DNA from: Argopecten irradians
Taxonomy: Eukaryota > Mollusca > Bivalvia > Pectinida > Pectinidae
NCBI RefSeq assembly: GCF_041381155.1
Contig: NC_091139.1
Coordinates: 10,912,383-10,976,382 of the forward strand
Direction of reading: 5' to 3'
DNA length: 64,000 nt
Part shown: positions 51,936-63,925 of the stretch, piece by piece
How the letters are laid out: every line of letters begins with the position of its first letter
Position numbering within the stretch: the first letter of the stretch is position 1
Translations under genes and position numbers: made by a program
Notes under the pieces: model-generated
Database searches by the model: none
Told to the model about the DNA's origin: nothing
Seen by the model: the letters and a program-made list of their open reading frames with translations, nothing else

Positions 51936-52902
51936 CAAAATATTGGATTTTAAGGGAATTTTGCCGTTTTGACCATATACACAAGAGATTAAAGCCATAA
52001 TTTCCTAATGAGGTGTTTGATATTTATGGATGTTTGTAGAATTTATTTTCTAGTAGTCTTCTTTAAAAATATACCAGTTTTGATTAATAAGATTAATATT
52101 TTTTCTCAGAATAACAACATATGCTACCCCTACCCCTTAATTTTGAGCTACGAAATGCACCATTTTCAGTCATTTTTGCCAAATTTAACCCTTTATAGAT
52201 AACGTTCTGGTATTGAACTTTTGTTAATATTTTACATATCAGTAAGGAAAGGGTTGTTCTTTCTAGATCAGACAAAAAAATCGGGGGTCCGTGTGCTTAC
52301 TTTTTTGCCGTATTTGAATATTTGTTATTTTTCAGTTTTTTAGAGTAAACAATAAAAGTGCTCAAATTACTATTAAATGTAAAAATAAAGTGACAAAAGC
52401 GTATAATTTCACATATTAGTGCTCAATATTTTAATTACCACGAACCTAGTAAAGATTTACAGAAAAAATTAAAATTAGCTCGATACAGCTAAAAGTGCTG
52501 GCGCAGTGATGATTTGAGTAAAAACAGTTTCAGTAAAAAAAGGTAAAACTGTGGCTCTACTCAAAGCGAAAAAAGACACAGTTTCAAAATGGCTGCCAAA
52601 TGGGCCATTTCTTAAAATCGCCGTATAAAAAATTCGACTAAAAATAGAAATGTAATTTTTTGACAAAATTTGCAACTGGCAACTTGCTAGATATTGATAA
52701 ATTGTATTTGAAAATCTCATAACTTCTTTGATTTTTGTCGAAATGAGACTTCAACGGGATTAAAACCTCAGAAATGAGACAATTACCAGTGAAATTATTA
52801 GGAAATACACCGAAAGCATTCATTCAATTTTCAAAGAAAGAAAGTACACATTTCTATTTAAAATCAAAACATCGTTGTTGGAATGCCTGTGCTGTCGAAA
52901 TA

Positions 52903-53478
52903 TTAAAGGGACAATTCATTCTACGAGAACATTAAAATTTGTATATATATCGGAAAACCCCCAGTTCTAATGGAAATTAGATCAGTCGGTTTTACTGTGA
53001 TATGTCTGAAAATCCTATGGTGGTGAAATGCGTGTGAAATGTTCAAACTCACTCGCTGTCCGCCATTACATATTGTGGTCGAATATCTTGTATGCCGAAC
53101 CCAGTCCCTTGCTCGTAGAGTAATGCTACTTTTGTCTAGAACAGCTCAAATTGCTCTGACAGAAGCGTGTTTACCCTATTAGGTGAATTGTCTTGCCTAA
53201 AAATCATTATATCACCTCCACAGTGGTTATGTAGTTCATTTGTTTAACGTGCGTGACTTTGGCTCGGATATTGGTACAGCGTACATTTTGTACCTGCTTA
53301 ATCGTATTGATCAACGATTTGTAATTACAACGGTATCAATTAAAATACTAAACAATGACGTGGAATTTGTCAATATACTGGGTTAAATGTTTCATAAGAA
53401 ATGTAGAACAATACATTTATGCCATATTTTGCTTCTTGGTTATGTAAAAGAATTAGCGTGAGTGAATTGTCCCTTTAA
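52903..53478. repeat. TTAA-flanked TIR element, 'AAGGGACAATTCATTC' family
   Basis: TTAAAGGGACAATTCATTCT at the left is inverted at the right as AGTGAATTGTCCCTTTAA. TTAA at both ends suggests a TTAA target. About 575 bp and non-coding. Confidence 0.75.
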
Positions 53479-53772
53479 AGAGTCTTGATTTTCAACACAA
53501 GGAGTAATTTTATGCGTTGTGGTTGATGTGATTGGATTTATGCCGATGTCCACGAATCAATATATCAAACAGAAAATATGTAATAATATGTATTGTTGAA
53601 GTTTTCTATTACATTTATGTTGAATTTGATTGCATCTACTTGTTATCTATCTGTCCAATTTTACAATGCTGTATAGTGAGATAAAACATGGCTATGATGT
53701 CATCTTTTGTTGTCCCCAGTACTTTATTTAGACTATTGTTCAAGTACTTGTTCTATCTGTAGATTAATAGAC

Positions 53773-53862
53773 CTTTCACTGTACATTAGTTTACCTGTAG
53801 CTGTAGATTAGTTTCAGTTTAGTCTAATCTACAGTTCCAGGTAAACTAATGTACAATGAAAA
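53773..53862. repeat. Hairpin of about 88 nt (palindromic repeat or small-RNA precursor)
   Basis: TTTCACTGTACATTAGTTTA then CCTGTAGCTGTAGATTAG pairs with CTAATCTACAGTTCCAGGTA then AACTAATGTACAATGAAA, leaving a loop of about 12 bases. Mismatches are few, near the middle of the arms. The size fits a pre-miRNA, but TAATCTACAGCTACAGGTAA also occurs at about 51190, which points to a dispersed palindromic repeat. Confidence 0.55.
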
Positions 53863-54580
53863 GTAGAGAGTAACGCTACTGAATTGACATATATGCACAA
53901 GTAAATTGTAAAGCTAGCTTGCTCTGATTGTGTGGTGACGCCATGTAAACTGTATTGTAACTTATAGTATTTTGGGAAACCTCACACACGGAAGTTTAAT
54001 AACATGATTATGATATCTACAACTACGCACAGTGTAAGTACTGACATTTTCGATCTTTATTCAATATAGTAACCCCGAAGTATGTATAGACATTATCTGT
54101 GAAAAACGTCATTGACCTTTGTGTCCATTTTTAAAACAATACCCATTACTTATAGGGTGATACCGATATTGAAATAATACCAGAAAATCAAGGACGTCCT
54201 AAACTGTACATAGCTCTATCTCTTATATGAATGGATCGGTTAATGCTGTATACATTATCCTGATAACAATAACAGTTTAAAATTGCATTAAAAGTTTAAG
54301 AAACTGCTGATTTAAGGTAGATGTATTGTGAACATGGTAACAAACATTTTGTCTCTCTGTAATTGTGTAACGAAATAAGGCACTAATTACTTGCGTTAAT
54401 TAATGGTTTAAAAAGTTGGGGTTTTTTTGGTAGAAATATGACGAATGTAAATTGGTCTGATATTGGTATGGACTGTAAAGTGCACACATTATACCTTGGC
54501 CGAAAAATAGCCATGCTAAACAAACTAAACAGCTGATTATTCAAAGTTACGAAGGTCACGATATATGTATAACGCACAGG

Positions 54581-54673
54581 ACCTGGCACGAAATATTTTA
54601 ACCAACAGTATACATATATATATTATAGTATAATATATATGTATACTGTTGGGTAAAATTTTTCGTGCCAGGT
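54581..54673. repeat. Long AT-centred palindrome
   Basis: ACCTGGCACGAAATATTTTA and ACCAACAGTATACATATATA are inverted on the right (ATATATGTATACTGTTGG, TTTTTCGTGCCAGGT). It could extrude as a cruciform; probably a tiny MITE. Confidence 0.75.
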
Positions 54674-55240
54674 CTATGTGGTCAAGATTAGAATGCAACT
54701 GATATTAATTTGCAGTATTTGCATTTGTTCTATTTTAAGATTTAGTTAGGAAATGAGAAAGAAATATAGAAAGTACATTTGGGATTTCCAGGAAAAAGTC
54801 GCCCTCGGAAACCTGTCTAAACTTCATAACGCTCCGTATATCAGACCGTAGGCTGATTAATGTGTAGGTAACCTGCGATGGGAAAGAGCAGTCCATTCTG
54901 AGAGGCGACATTGAAATAAGAATGTTTTTAAATTCATTCCCTTGGAGATCATGGCTTTTGACGGTTGACCAGAAACACGCCAGTTAGATAGTGAGTCTTT
55001 TTAAAAACAAGTTAATAGCAAGATGGTGACTTGATCAGATGATTCATTTCCCAGACGAAGGCTACGCAGTTGAAAATTTGGAGCAGAGGCAGTTATTATG
55101 AACACAAGTGACACTTCGTCCTGTACTAATCTTAGCCTTTTAGGTAGACCTCCGAATTTTCTATGAGGTTTGTTGCTATGGACTATATTGATATTCCTGT
55201 AATATTTACCATTTCTACACAAACGATAGGAGCATCAATG

Positions 55241-55335
55241 CAAAGTAAGTATCAAAGTTTAAATATGGTATATATATATTTATACTGCAAAGTAAGTATC
55301 AAAGTTTAAATATGGTATATATATATTTATACTGC
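55241..55335 (+). repeat. 47-bp tandem duplication
   Basis: CAAAGTAAGTATCAAAGTTT and AAATATGGTATATATATATT occur twice, at 55241 and 55288, without visible change, so the duplication is recent or an assembly effect. Confidence 0.85.
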
Positions 55336-55755
55336 AACTTTGTTACGATGAACTCAATTCATCCTTAAGTGTACAGTAAATTCTACTGAAAGAAAAACTT
55401 TCTTATCTAAATACAAAATTAACTCTTATATTCACGGACTATGAAAATTAAGTAAAGTTATTGTCATCTAATCTAATGAACCACAATTTCTGCAGGATTT
55501 GGGCCTCTTTATTAAAAGTCGTTTGAAATAAGGAATGCGGGCTTGCTGAATGCATAAGTTGTTTTTGTTTATTATTATTGTTTGATACACGGAAAGTTAT
55601 CTTTACTAATTTGCTATCGATCCTTGTTTGTGGATGTTAAAATACAAATAAAAATGTATTGTTTCATAAATGATACATCTGCAAAAAATGTGTCGTGTCT
55701 TTTATTTGTTATCAACCTTCTTTTATAGAATTTTTATCATACGTGGGGATAGTGA

Positions 55756-58700
55756 ATAACGAAAGTGTTGATTTTTCCACAATATTCTGGATGGCTTCAC
55801 GTGAAGACTGGTTTGTTAGCATCAAAAAGGTCCTTTTTCGTCTTGTGTAATGGCCGATTAAATTACTATGACGAGTGAGTATTCTATATTCCTATGAAAT
55901 TAGCAGTTACATAAATTAATATTATCACATCCAATAATGTATAGTTTATTTAAAGATGCTCCACCGCTGACAAATGGTATTTTTTCACTATAAAAACAGG
56001 AGCAGGCGATTTAGTATTTTTCTTCAGTTACAAAAGTTACTTTATTACCACCATTGAAAAGTTTGAGCTTCTAATTTTACTTTAAGTTAAAAATATGAGA
56101 AATAATTAATTGCACCCCGAAAAAAATCTGTGTCACTAAATCCTATATGGAATGAAGTACTAATGGCGCATGCACCAATGGCGAAATAAATTATTATATA
56201 TTAATTTTTGTGTTAATCAGACATACATATACACGATTAAACACCAATTATTGTTCAAATGATGAATATCATTTATGCTTTGTCGGCGGTGGAGCATCTT
56301 TAATTGTTTAACACCAGTTATGATAACATATACACTGTAATAATGTAGGAAAAAAACTTTTTTGAACCTAAATATATTGTGTATTGTGATTAAAAAAACC
56401 CATTTACAATCTATAAAATTAATGTACTTTTTATTTACAAATTCAAGCTCTCCTTTATCTGATATGTACGAAATATGAATACCATCCCATTGAATATTAA
56501 TAATCTGCTTAAATATAATTTTTCAGGGATTGGAGAAAAACATTCCACAGTGGTTATGTCAATCAAAAAAAGGATAAGTTCGAGGTCATCCCGGTTGGTA
56601 GCCGATCCTTTACAATAGATGGACTTACACTGAAAGCCGATAATGAGGCTAGTAGGGACAGATGGATTCGGGAGCTTGAACATGCTGCAGGTAAAACAGT
56701 ACATCTTTTCCTTCTTTATTTCTTGACGCACGAATATGTAAATTGCTTGAATTGTTTATTTAGACAATAGTCATAGCATCCTCGATACTCCAGGGGTTAC
56801 TATCACTGTCGTGATATCCAATCTTTGCCTATGCTATAGAATAGAAAAAAATAACGCAGTTCAGTAGAGAAAAAAACTGACCCAATACGGACCCAGAGAC
56901 TTCCTTTGTAGAATACAGAGACAACGACGTGTTTTGATGTACACCAAAATTACCAAACTACCTTCCCATCTATTGCCACACACGTAACCTTTAGTTTTAC
57001 TGTGATATATTGCAAGGGAGGATATATAAATTACAGTGATAATAACTCATTGGAGTACCAAGGATGTAGTTATAGTTAAAGGGCAACCTTTCTGTGTACT
57101 CTTATATTTCTATCTTAATAACAAATGTAATTAAAATCCAGTTTATTTCGTCAAAACAGTTGGTTGTGTTCAGAAATTTTTCACAATTGATTATTTACGT
57201 TTAACACATTATTTTTTTCAAAGTAAATTATCGTGTCGTAGTCAAATTGCTGAGTGAATGTACGACCCGCATTTTGGTCTTATTCTTACTGCAAATTGTA
57301 CTGAATATCTTCTCATTATGTATAATGAAAAAAATGCTCAGCAAAATTTGCAACAAGAATAGGACCAAAATTTGGTCACACACATTCACTCATCAATTTT
57401 ACTTCGCCAGGATAATTTTTTCTAAAATAATGTATTGTTTGTGTTCATTCCGTTCAAGAGGAAGAAGAAAATGTGGACATGTTCATAGACGACTGTAAGA
57501 GAGAACTGGAGAGTGTCACTAAGTCATCCTTACCTGATGTTCTCGACTGGATGACAGGCATACTAACGATTCTTAAAGATGCCCGAACTACAAGAGATGC
57601 TATCGCATATATCGGTAACCATCTGGCAAATACTGGGTACGTAAAATATTTCCTTGTCATTTACTAATCAACATTGCGATATCTTTTATTCTAAATTTAC
57701 GCACATGCAGGTCAAAGATAACAAATAAGAAATTAATCTGAAATACCACATTAAATCACATACGTTATTGTGTAATTTGTTCTTTACATTATTTAAGCAT
57801 TAAATAAAATATATACTTACATGTAAGTTTATCCAATAAAGTGGAGGCGGTCCTTGCAAGTAAAACCCCATAGGAAAGCTTTTAGATTTTCAATAAAGAC
57901 CCCGAAATTTAGCATCTTGCATTTGAAATGCATGATGCATAATTGTTGTCAAATAAAGGATTTATTTTGATTTCTTAAAAATCGAAAGAATAACAAACAC
58001 ATATTTAGGTTTCTTTTTTATTTCAGTTTTGTTGGTGCAATTGTACATTGCTTCAAATTTACACTGAAGCTCACTCTGAAAAATTACCTGACAAACGCCA
58101 TGTTGCAGAAAGTGGCTTCCGGTGATGAATGTGATGACGTAGACAAAATTCTCTACATTACAAGACGTCTGATTTGGAGGTTGGCATTCGCGAGCAAAGC
58201 TTTCGCATTGGCCCTCACATCTACTGATTATCTCCATTATATTGTGCAGGACTTGAAACAAGTCCTGCTATTGCCGGACCAAGAATGGAAGGTGAAATTC
58301 TCCTCATTTTTTCTCTCTCTTTTTTTCTTACTCATCTCTTATTTTTTGTAAGCATTTTGTTATATAATCATCTTAAATTCAACATACTATCGCACCAATA
58401 TTTCCTTTCATTGTATCTCTCATTCTCTCTCATTTTATTACAATCACACTAATACTATCATTCTCTTATTTGCTCCTCTCTCATTCAATACTATTTTCAT
58501 TAATTCAACGTAATGTCAAATATTTCTGTAATTATAATTAGGTTGTATATTTTACATCACTTTAAATTTACATCACTCTCATTCTATTACATTCATACTT
58601 CATTTTCTAATATCGTAATCATTTTTTCCAATGTCCCATCCAATCCAAAAATGTTCCTGTTCTGATTAAATTAATATTAGTGTGTCTGAATATAAATTTC

Positions 58701-61700
58701 TCATCATGATTAATATCTTGATATTTAATAATATTTTTTGTTTTCCAAATCCACCATTTTGTTATCATTATAATAAAACTGGTAATGCTTTGCTGTTCTT
58801 TGATGAAATAAATGAGTTAAGGTTTCTTCATTAATTTTACAGAATGTAATACACCGTTTGATTTCTTCATTAGTTTAAGTTTATGTTCTGTGCTGACTAT
58901 TCTTTGTATAAGTATCCATTGAAAATCCTAATATTTTTATCTGTTATTTAATATTTGTTTGTTTGCCAAATAAGCTCCCAGCTTATATCCTCATAATTAA
59001 AGTAGGGTTCCCATTTATTCATTTGTTTATTTTTTGAGTTATTACTATACAAAATGTGTTTAGAAACTTTTGAGGTCCTCAGTGTGTTATTTAGTTTTCT
59101 CATTGCATATTAGACATAGATCATCAGTGATCTTAGTTATTTCCTGGACATCTTCTCGTTCATTTTTTAAAGATATGTAACCAGTTACTAGGTATTGCCT
59201 TCTTTATTTTAGAAAAGTAATATTTGTTGATTAATTTATTCTGTAATGCTTCTGAAGTAATAAATCTGCTTTCTGTATTATTCCATACATTTTTTATTTT
59301 AAAATAATAAATAATATTTCGCTATGCCAAAAAAATTAATATTCAATATGCCTTGCCGGGTGTGATTAGAACATTTCTGGATAATGAACTGCCATTGAAT
59401 CAAAGCCTGCTGAAATATATCTGGTATTTTCAGTTTTATCTCAAGTTTGGAGCCAGTGTTTTCCTAAGATATTCAATGCCTCTGTTTCACTATGGATAAG
59501 CTTATATACCATTTTTACTTTTTTTTATTATCCCCCGCTTTCTCCGAAACGGGTGATATTAATTTGGGTTTGTACGTCTGTCTACCTGTCTGTCCGTCTG
59601 TCTGTAACACTTCGTTTCTGTGCAATAACTGTAACAAATGTAAACCGATTTTCTTCAAACTTGGACAAGATTAAATGCCTTAAGGGCTTGGCCAAGTTCG
59701 ATCGCGACTGTCGATGGACCTTATTTAACGAAGTTATGGCCCTTTGAATTACTAAAAACGTCATTTTCTGCCATTTCCGCGCAATAAGTGTAACAAATGT
59801 AAACCGATTTCTTCAAACTTAGTAACAAGGTTAAATGCCTTAAGGACTCGGCCAAGTTCGATCGCGACTTTTAACGGACCTTATTTAGCGGAGTTATGGC
59901 CCTTTGCTTAAATAAAAAAGTCAGTTTCTGCCACTTCCGTACAATAACTGTAATATATATAAACCGATTTTCTTCAAACTTGATAACAAGGTTGAATGCC
60001 TTAAGTGCCTGGCCAGGTTCGATCAACTCTTTCAGTGGATGTAATTTATCAGAGTTATTGCCCTTTAATTTACTACAAATGTCATTTTTCTGCAGTTTCT
60101 GTGTAATGACTAACAAATGTTAAAACTAATATTGTTAAAACTTGGTAACAAAGTTAAATGCCTTAAAGGCTTAGCCAAGTTCGATCGCCACTTTTGTTAT
60201 GGCCCTTTGATTTAATAAAAAAGTCATTTTCTGCCTGAAAGCGGGGGATGGAAATTCCACGAATTTGCTTGTTTAATCGATAACGTCTATATCCATCATA
60301 TCCAATCCACTTTGAAATTCTCCTCTTGATATAGCCCGAGATACTCTGGCCCTGGCACCTACACAGACATCTATCTGTCATACATGTAATGTCTAAGCCT
60401 GGTGTCAGGCCAGAGTATCTCGGGCTACTCTTGATACTGTGTAACAGGTAGATTTTGCGGGTGGTATATTTTCGCTTTATTCTCGTTTTCACTGAAATCC
60501 ACAAATTCTAAAACACTAGCGAAACATTCAGAAAGTATTGATATACCTTATAACAATAGATAAGATAATGATAGGAATTAGTGAGCAGTGAAATTTAACC
60601 TCAACGAATGTGTTTCGTATATGAAACCGCGGATTATTGGCCAACCCGCGAATATAAAGCGTTATACTGTATTATAATTTATCATCGGGGCCTTTTTTAT
60701 ACTATCTAACTTTATATGGTATAGTGCTGATAAAGCTATGATAAAATGCATGAATATTGCAAAGAAACTTTTCTACCGGTATTTGAACCATGCTTTAAGG
60801 CTTCCCGAGATTCTAAAATATTAAAATTCATAGAAATTTTGTCAATATTCTTTAATCATCTTCGGGATTTTTTTTAACATTTTTCGTAATTCTTTAATCA
60901 CCGGTCATTTTCAGTGTGAAAGTCCAACCCATATTTTTTGTACAGTTTTGAGATAAATGATTTTAACGTTCCTGATACACTACAATGAGCCATGTAAATT
61001 GTTTTATGTGTGAATAAATGTATGTACGTACTTTGGGATTATTATAGATTTAGCAATATCACAGTCAACGAAATCGTTTTCTAAATGCTTGTATCATACA
61101 ATTTGACACCCACGCGTGCATACTTGGTTTCTTTAAACTATTTTAAGTTTGGGTTTTAATCGCCTCGAATTATCAATATTTTCATATTGTCCTTGATAGT
61201 ATCAACTGTAGGATCTGAATGTGCTGATTATCATGAAATTTTTGTATCATCGTTATCATTAAAATCCTTTTGAAAAAAAACCAACATACGATATAGTTTA
61301 TTTGATAATAATAATTTTGGATGTTTTGACATGTTTATATTGATAACCTTGTTACAGGATGGGAATTATCTGATATTCTCGTCATTAGACGTGATTCAAC
61401 AGTGCGCTCGGTCAGGCGTGAAGAAGGAGCGATTATACGAATTCGGAGGAGTATACACAATTTCGTCTATGCTCCGAAAAACATCTTCTAACAGTAAGTA
61501 ACGTTTTCAACATGTATCTTATCGATCCCTTGTGACGTACGTCATCTTTTATTGCATTACTGTTACTTTTGCGCGCGATTCATTTTCGCGAATTTCGCGA
61601 TCAAGGTCTTCGCGAAATAACATTTTCCACAATAACATTGAATTAATTTTAAACCACGAAAATTAATCACCACGAATATGTTTTGAAATCGCGAAATTTT

Positions 61701-62700
61701 GCAGCCACGAAAGATAGAAGGTAGTCCTTCCTCTACACCGTGATGTAATAATTAAAATGTCATTTAACAACTGTATTCTGTGGTTAGTTGATAAAGAAGT
61801 TTATTCTCACTTTTGTCTTAAGTTGAAAGCTTGCCGTTGTTAGGAAGGCTGTCAGTTCTGTCCCATGGCAGATTTAAACCATAGAAAGTTCCGTTCCTGC
61901 TTACCAAATAACATAAAGGAAATGCAGAGACGACTGATTTACCCGTTTGTCATTATAATATGACCGTGTGTGGTGTTTCCTGGTGTCTTCGGCGAGGTAC
62001 TTTTGTGATATGGCACTATAAAAAGGCAAGAGTTCCAGGAATATACCTCAGCCTTCCAAAACAGCATTCACACTCACAATAAATTGCATACACGAGAGGT
62101 CGCCCTTAAATGTCCCAGAGTGGCAGTACTATCTAAGGTCGTGCGATTTTGTTTCAATAACTGGTGAAGCTATCTGCCGCAGTATAAAATTACGTTTTGC
62201 CCCCACCCTTTCAACTTCCTCTGGATCCACCCCTGCTGATTGTTCCCTGAAAATAGTTTGCTTTGTTTGAATATACCTAGATGTTTATGGAGTTAAATTA
62301 CTTTTGGACAGAAATACAGCTAGCAGCTTATATGGCTTTAGCACACATGGTCAAAGAGGAAGACGTGCGCCATCTCAGGATAGACGAGGATTTCCTAGCC
62401 TATATAATAGATCTGCTCAAAAAGGCCATTCCAAATACTGGGCATAACGTCACTATTGACAGAGCAAGCGGTTACTACACTGAGGTTTTGGAACTGTTTG
62501 ATACTCTGGATGGCTTATGTGTCCTAGAAGAAAACCGAAAAATGATTTTTGATAAGGGAATTATCAAACATATCGAGGATGTGACAAAAAGCTGCGTCAA
62601 TGCAGATCTAACAAACGTGACGCTTGAAGAAGAAACTATGTCAACGTTACGCCTCATCGATCGTTTATGTCATTCGACGTTTGCAAAACGGGCTCTGAAG
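55756..62700 (+). CDS. PH-domain protein with an armadillo-like helical region (5' end uncertain, 3' end beyond the window)
   Basis: Exons: up to 55874 (frame open from 55756), 56527-56690, 57459-57636, 58027-58291, 61358-61493, 62312-62700; all joins are GT-AG and in phase, and the last exon ends at AAG|GTAGGC in phase 0. The PH domain opens YSGWLHVKTGLLASKRSFF, then VLCNGRLNYYDE, FEVIPVGSRSFTIDG and ADNEASRDRWIRELEHA, the typical closing helix with its Trp. It would bind phosphoinositides or a protein at membranes. About 330 helical residues follow, with ARM-like pieces such as LYEFGGVYTISSMLR, IQLAAYMALAHMV and EENRKMIFDKGIIKHI. No ATG exists in the PH frame before YSGW and a TGA lies at 55753, so an upstream exon or an indel is needed. 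I do not recognise the full-length family. Confidence 0.75.
55950..56303 (-). repeat. MITE, 'AAAGATGCTCCACC' family, inverted copy
   Basis: TTAAAGATGCTCCACCGCTG to GCGGTGGAGCATCTTTAA with TTAA borders, inside the intron that splits the PH domain. Confidence 0.85.
56777..57066. repeat. TIR MITE, 'CATCCTCGATACTCCAGGGG' family
   Basis: CATCCTCGATACTCCAGGGG then TTACTATCAC at the left is inverted at the right (GTGATAATAACTCATTGGAG, TACCAAGGATG). The better copy is at 62794-63104. Confidence 0.7.
58292..59528. other. First part of a 3.1-kb intron; nothing recognised
   Basis: T-rich, AT-rich sequence with CTCTCATT-type simple stretches near 58310-58500. No exon or repeat end is supported. Confidence 0.6.
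59529..60252. repeat. Family D element with four units of about 160 bp
   Basis: TCCCCCGCTTTC at the left is inverted at the right as GAAAGCGGGGGA. A GTCTGTCTG microsatellite follows the left end. The mark GTAACAAATGTAAACCGATT recurs at 59631, 59790, 59950 and 60110 (steps 159-160 bp), with GCCAAGTTCGATCGCGACT in the units. Non-coding; lies in an intron of the PH-domain gene. Confidence 0.85.
60332..60426. repeat. Compact TIR MITE, 'TAGCCCGAGATACTCTGGCC' family
   Basis: TAGCCCGAGATACTCTGGCC at the left and GGCCAGAGTATCTCGGGCTA at the right are perfect inverted ends of a 95-bp element. This is the empty form of 48536-49046. Confidence 0.85.
60427..61357. other. Rest of the 3.1-kb intron; nothing recognised
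   Basis: AT-rich intron sequence. A short AACCGCGGATTATTGG and AACCCGCGAATATAAAG patch near 60620-60660 may be a decayed MITE end. Confidence 0.5.
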
Positions 62701-62793
62701 GTAGGCAAACTATTACTAGTATCTTAATATTTTAATTTCTTTTTCATTGATTTATATACTTTATTATTATGAATCAATGCACCAGATATCACT

Positions 62794-63104
62794 CATCCTC
62801 GACACTCCAGGGGTTACTATCATCGACATTATATACAACCTTGGACTATTTCATAATAACACAAGAGGCAGTTCAAAATAAAGGAAAAAACTGACCAATC
62901 ACAGGCCTACATAGCCTTCTTTTGAAGATTACAGGGAGAGCAACGTCCATCTTCAAAGCCACACAGTCACCCAGTGTTATTCAACTCTTTTGATGTACAC
63001 CAAAGGACCAAATTACACGTGTCTTCTGTTGCCCTCAGTGTGTTATGACATATTCCTGTATTTGATATACGATAGTGATAATAACCCCTGGAGTATCGAG
63101 GATG
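62794..63104. repeat. TIR MITE, 'CATCCTCGACACTCCAGGGG' family
   Basis: CATCCTCGACACTCCAGGGG and TTACTATCATC at the left are inverted at the right (GTGATAATAACCCCTGGAGT, ATCGAGGATGG). The short minus-strand frame inside it is an artefact. Confidence 0.8.
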
Positions 63105-63506
63105 GATATCACTACACAGAACTGGAAGCCGGTAACTGTAGTTACGCTCCATAAACATGGCTGACGTCGATTTTGTATACTAAAAATTCATAGATACTGA
63201 TGCCTGATGCTTTATTTTAGGTATATATCACTATCATTATCAGGTACCACAAAATCGACGATGTAGAGGGTGACTGAAATTAAAATGTGGGTAACTTAAT
63301 ATTTACAGGTATATGCATATCACTGGATGAGTAGATTCTAGCCAAATCTAATGTTGTCTTCATGAGAAGAAAAACAACATCTATTGAATAATTTACCCGG
63401 TTTTTTTTAAATCCCTGTTGACTTATTGAATTGAAAATGTTGCTTGTCTATATGAAAATTCAATTCTATGTACAGACTTCATTTCAATTCTATGTACAGC
63501 GTCATA

Positions 63507-63732
63507 AGGCCAAAAAAATATGTCTGTTTAAGGTTACCCGACCGATCTTATTTTTTACCCCCGACCCTAATTTTGTTTTCCAATTTTCTACGAAAAAAAT
63601 TAAAAAGTCGGAATTTTGACGGTTGGTTCCGGCTATCATTTTAGAGTGAATAACACTTTAAAAAAGAGGGAAAAAATCCTCCCGACCCTATTTGTTTCAG
63701 TGTAACTCTATACAAACATATTTTTTGGCCTA
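63507..63732. repeat. TIR MITE, 'GGCCAAAAAATATGTCTGTTT' family
   Basis: GGCCAAAAAAATATGTCTGT at the left is inverted at the right as CAAACATATTTTTTGGCC. Sibling of 12713-12965 in opposite orientation (TTACCCGACCGATC here, GGTCGGTCGG there). Confidence 0.75.
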
Positions 63733-63925
63733 ATAGAATTTCCAGTCACTTACATAAACTCTAATTTATCTATGGCATGTGTTGACTTGCATTTGTTGAT
63801 ACAAAAAACTAATGAGTTTTCGATCCTATTCTTTATCAGTTAGCAAAACTCCGTCAACCACTGCCACGACCAATACACCTCAATCACCCACCACCTAGCC
63901 CCATTTACATCGATAATTTCTCTTT

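Larger units (their letters stand above)
50816..55740. other. Intergenic: repeats and hairpins, no gene recognised
   Basis: It holds the repeats listed separately (51063-51137, 51774-51935, 52903-53478, 53773-53862, 54581-54673, 55241-55335). The short open frames show no recognisable protein. The 5' exons of the PH-domain gene may lie here but I could not find them. Confidence 0.5.

Noticed and set aside
50816-55740. A protein gene between the carrier and the PH-domain gene
   Set aside because: Only short frames without motif or splice support; the area is filled with repeats and hairpins.
63431-63619. Open frame of 62 residues near the window end
   Set aside because: Overlaps the MITE at 63507-63732 and shows no protein signature.
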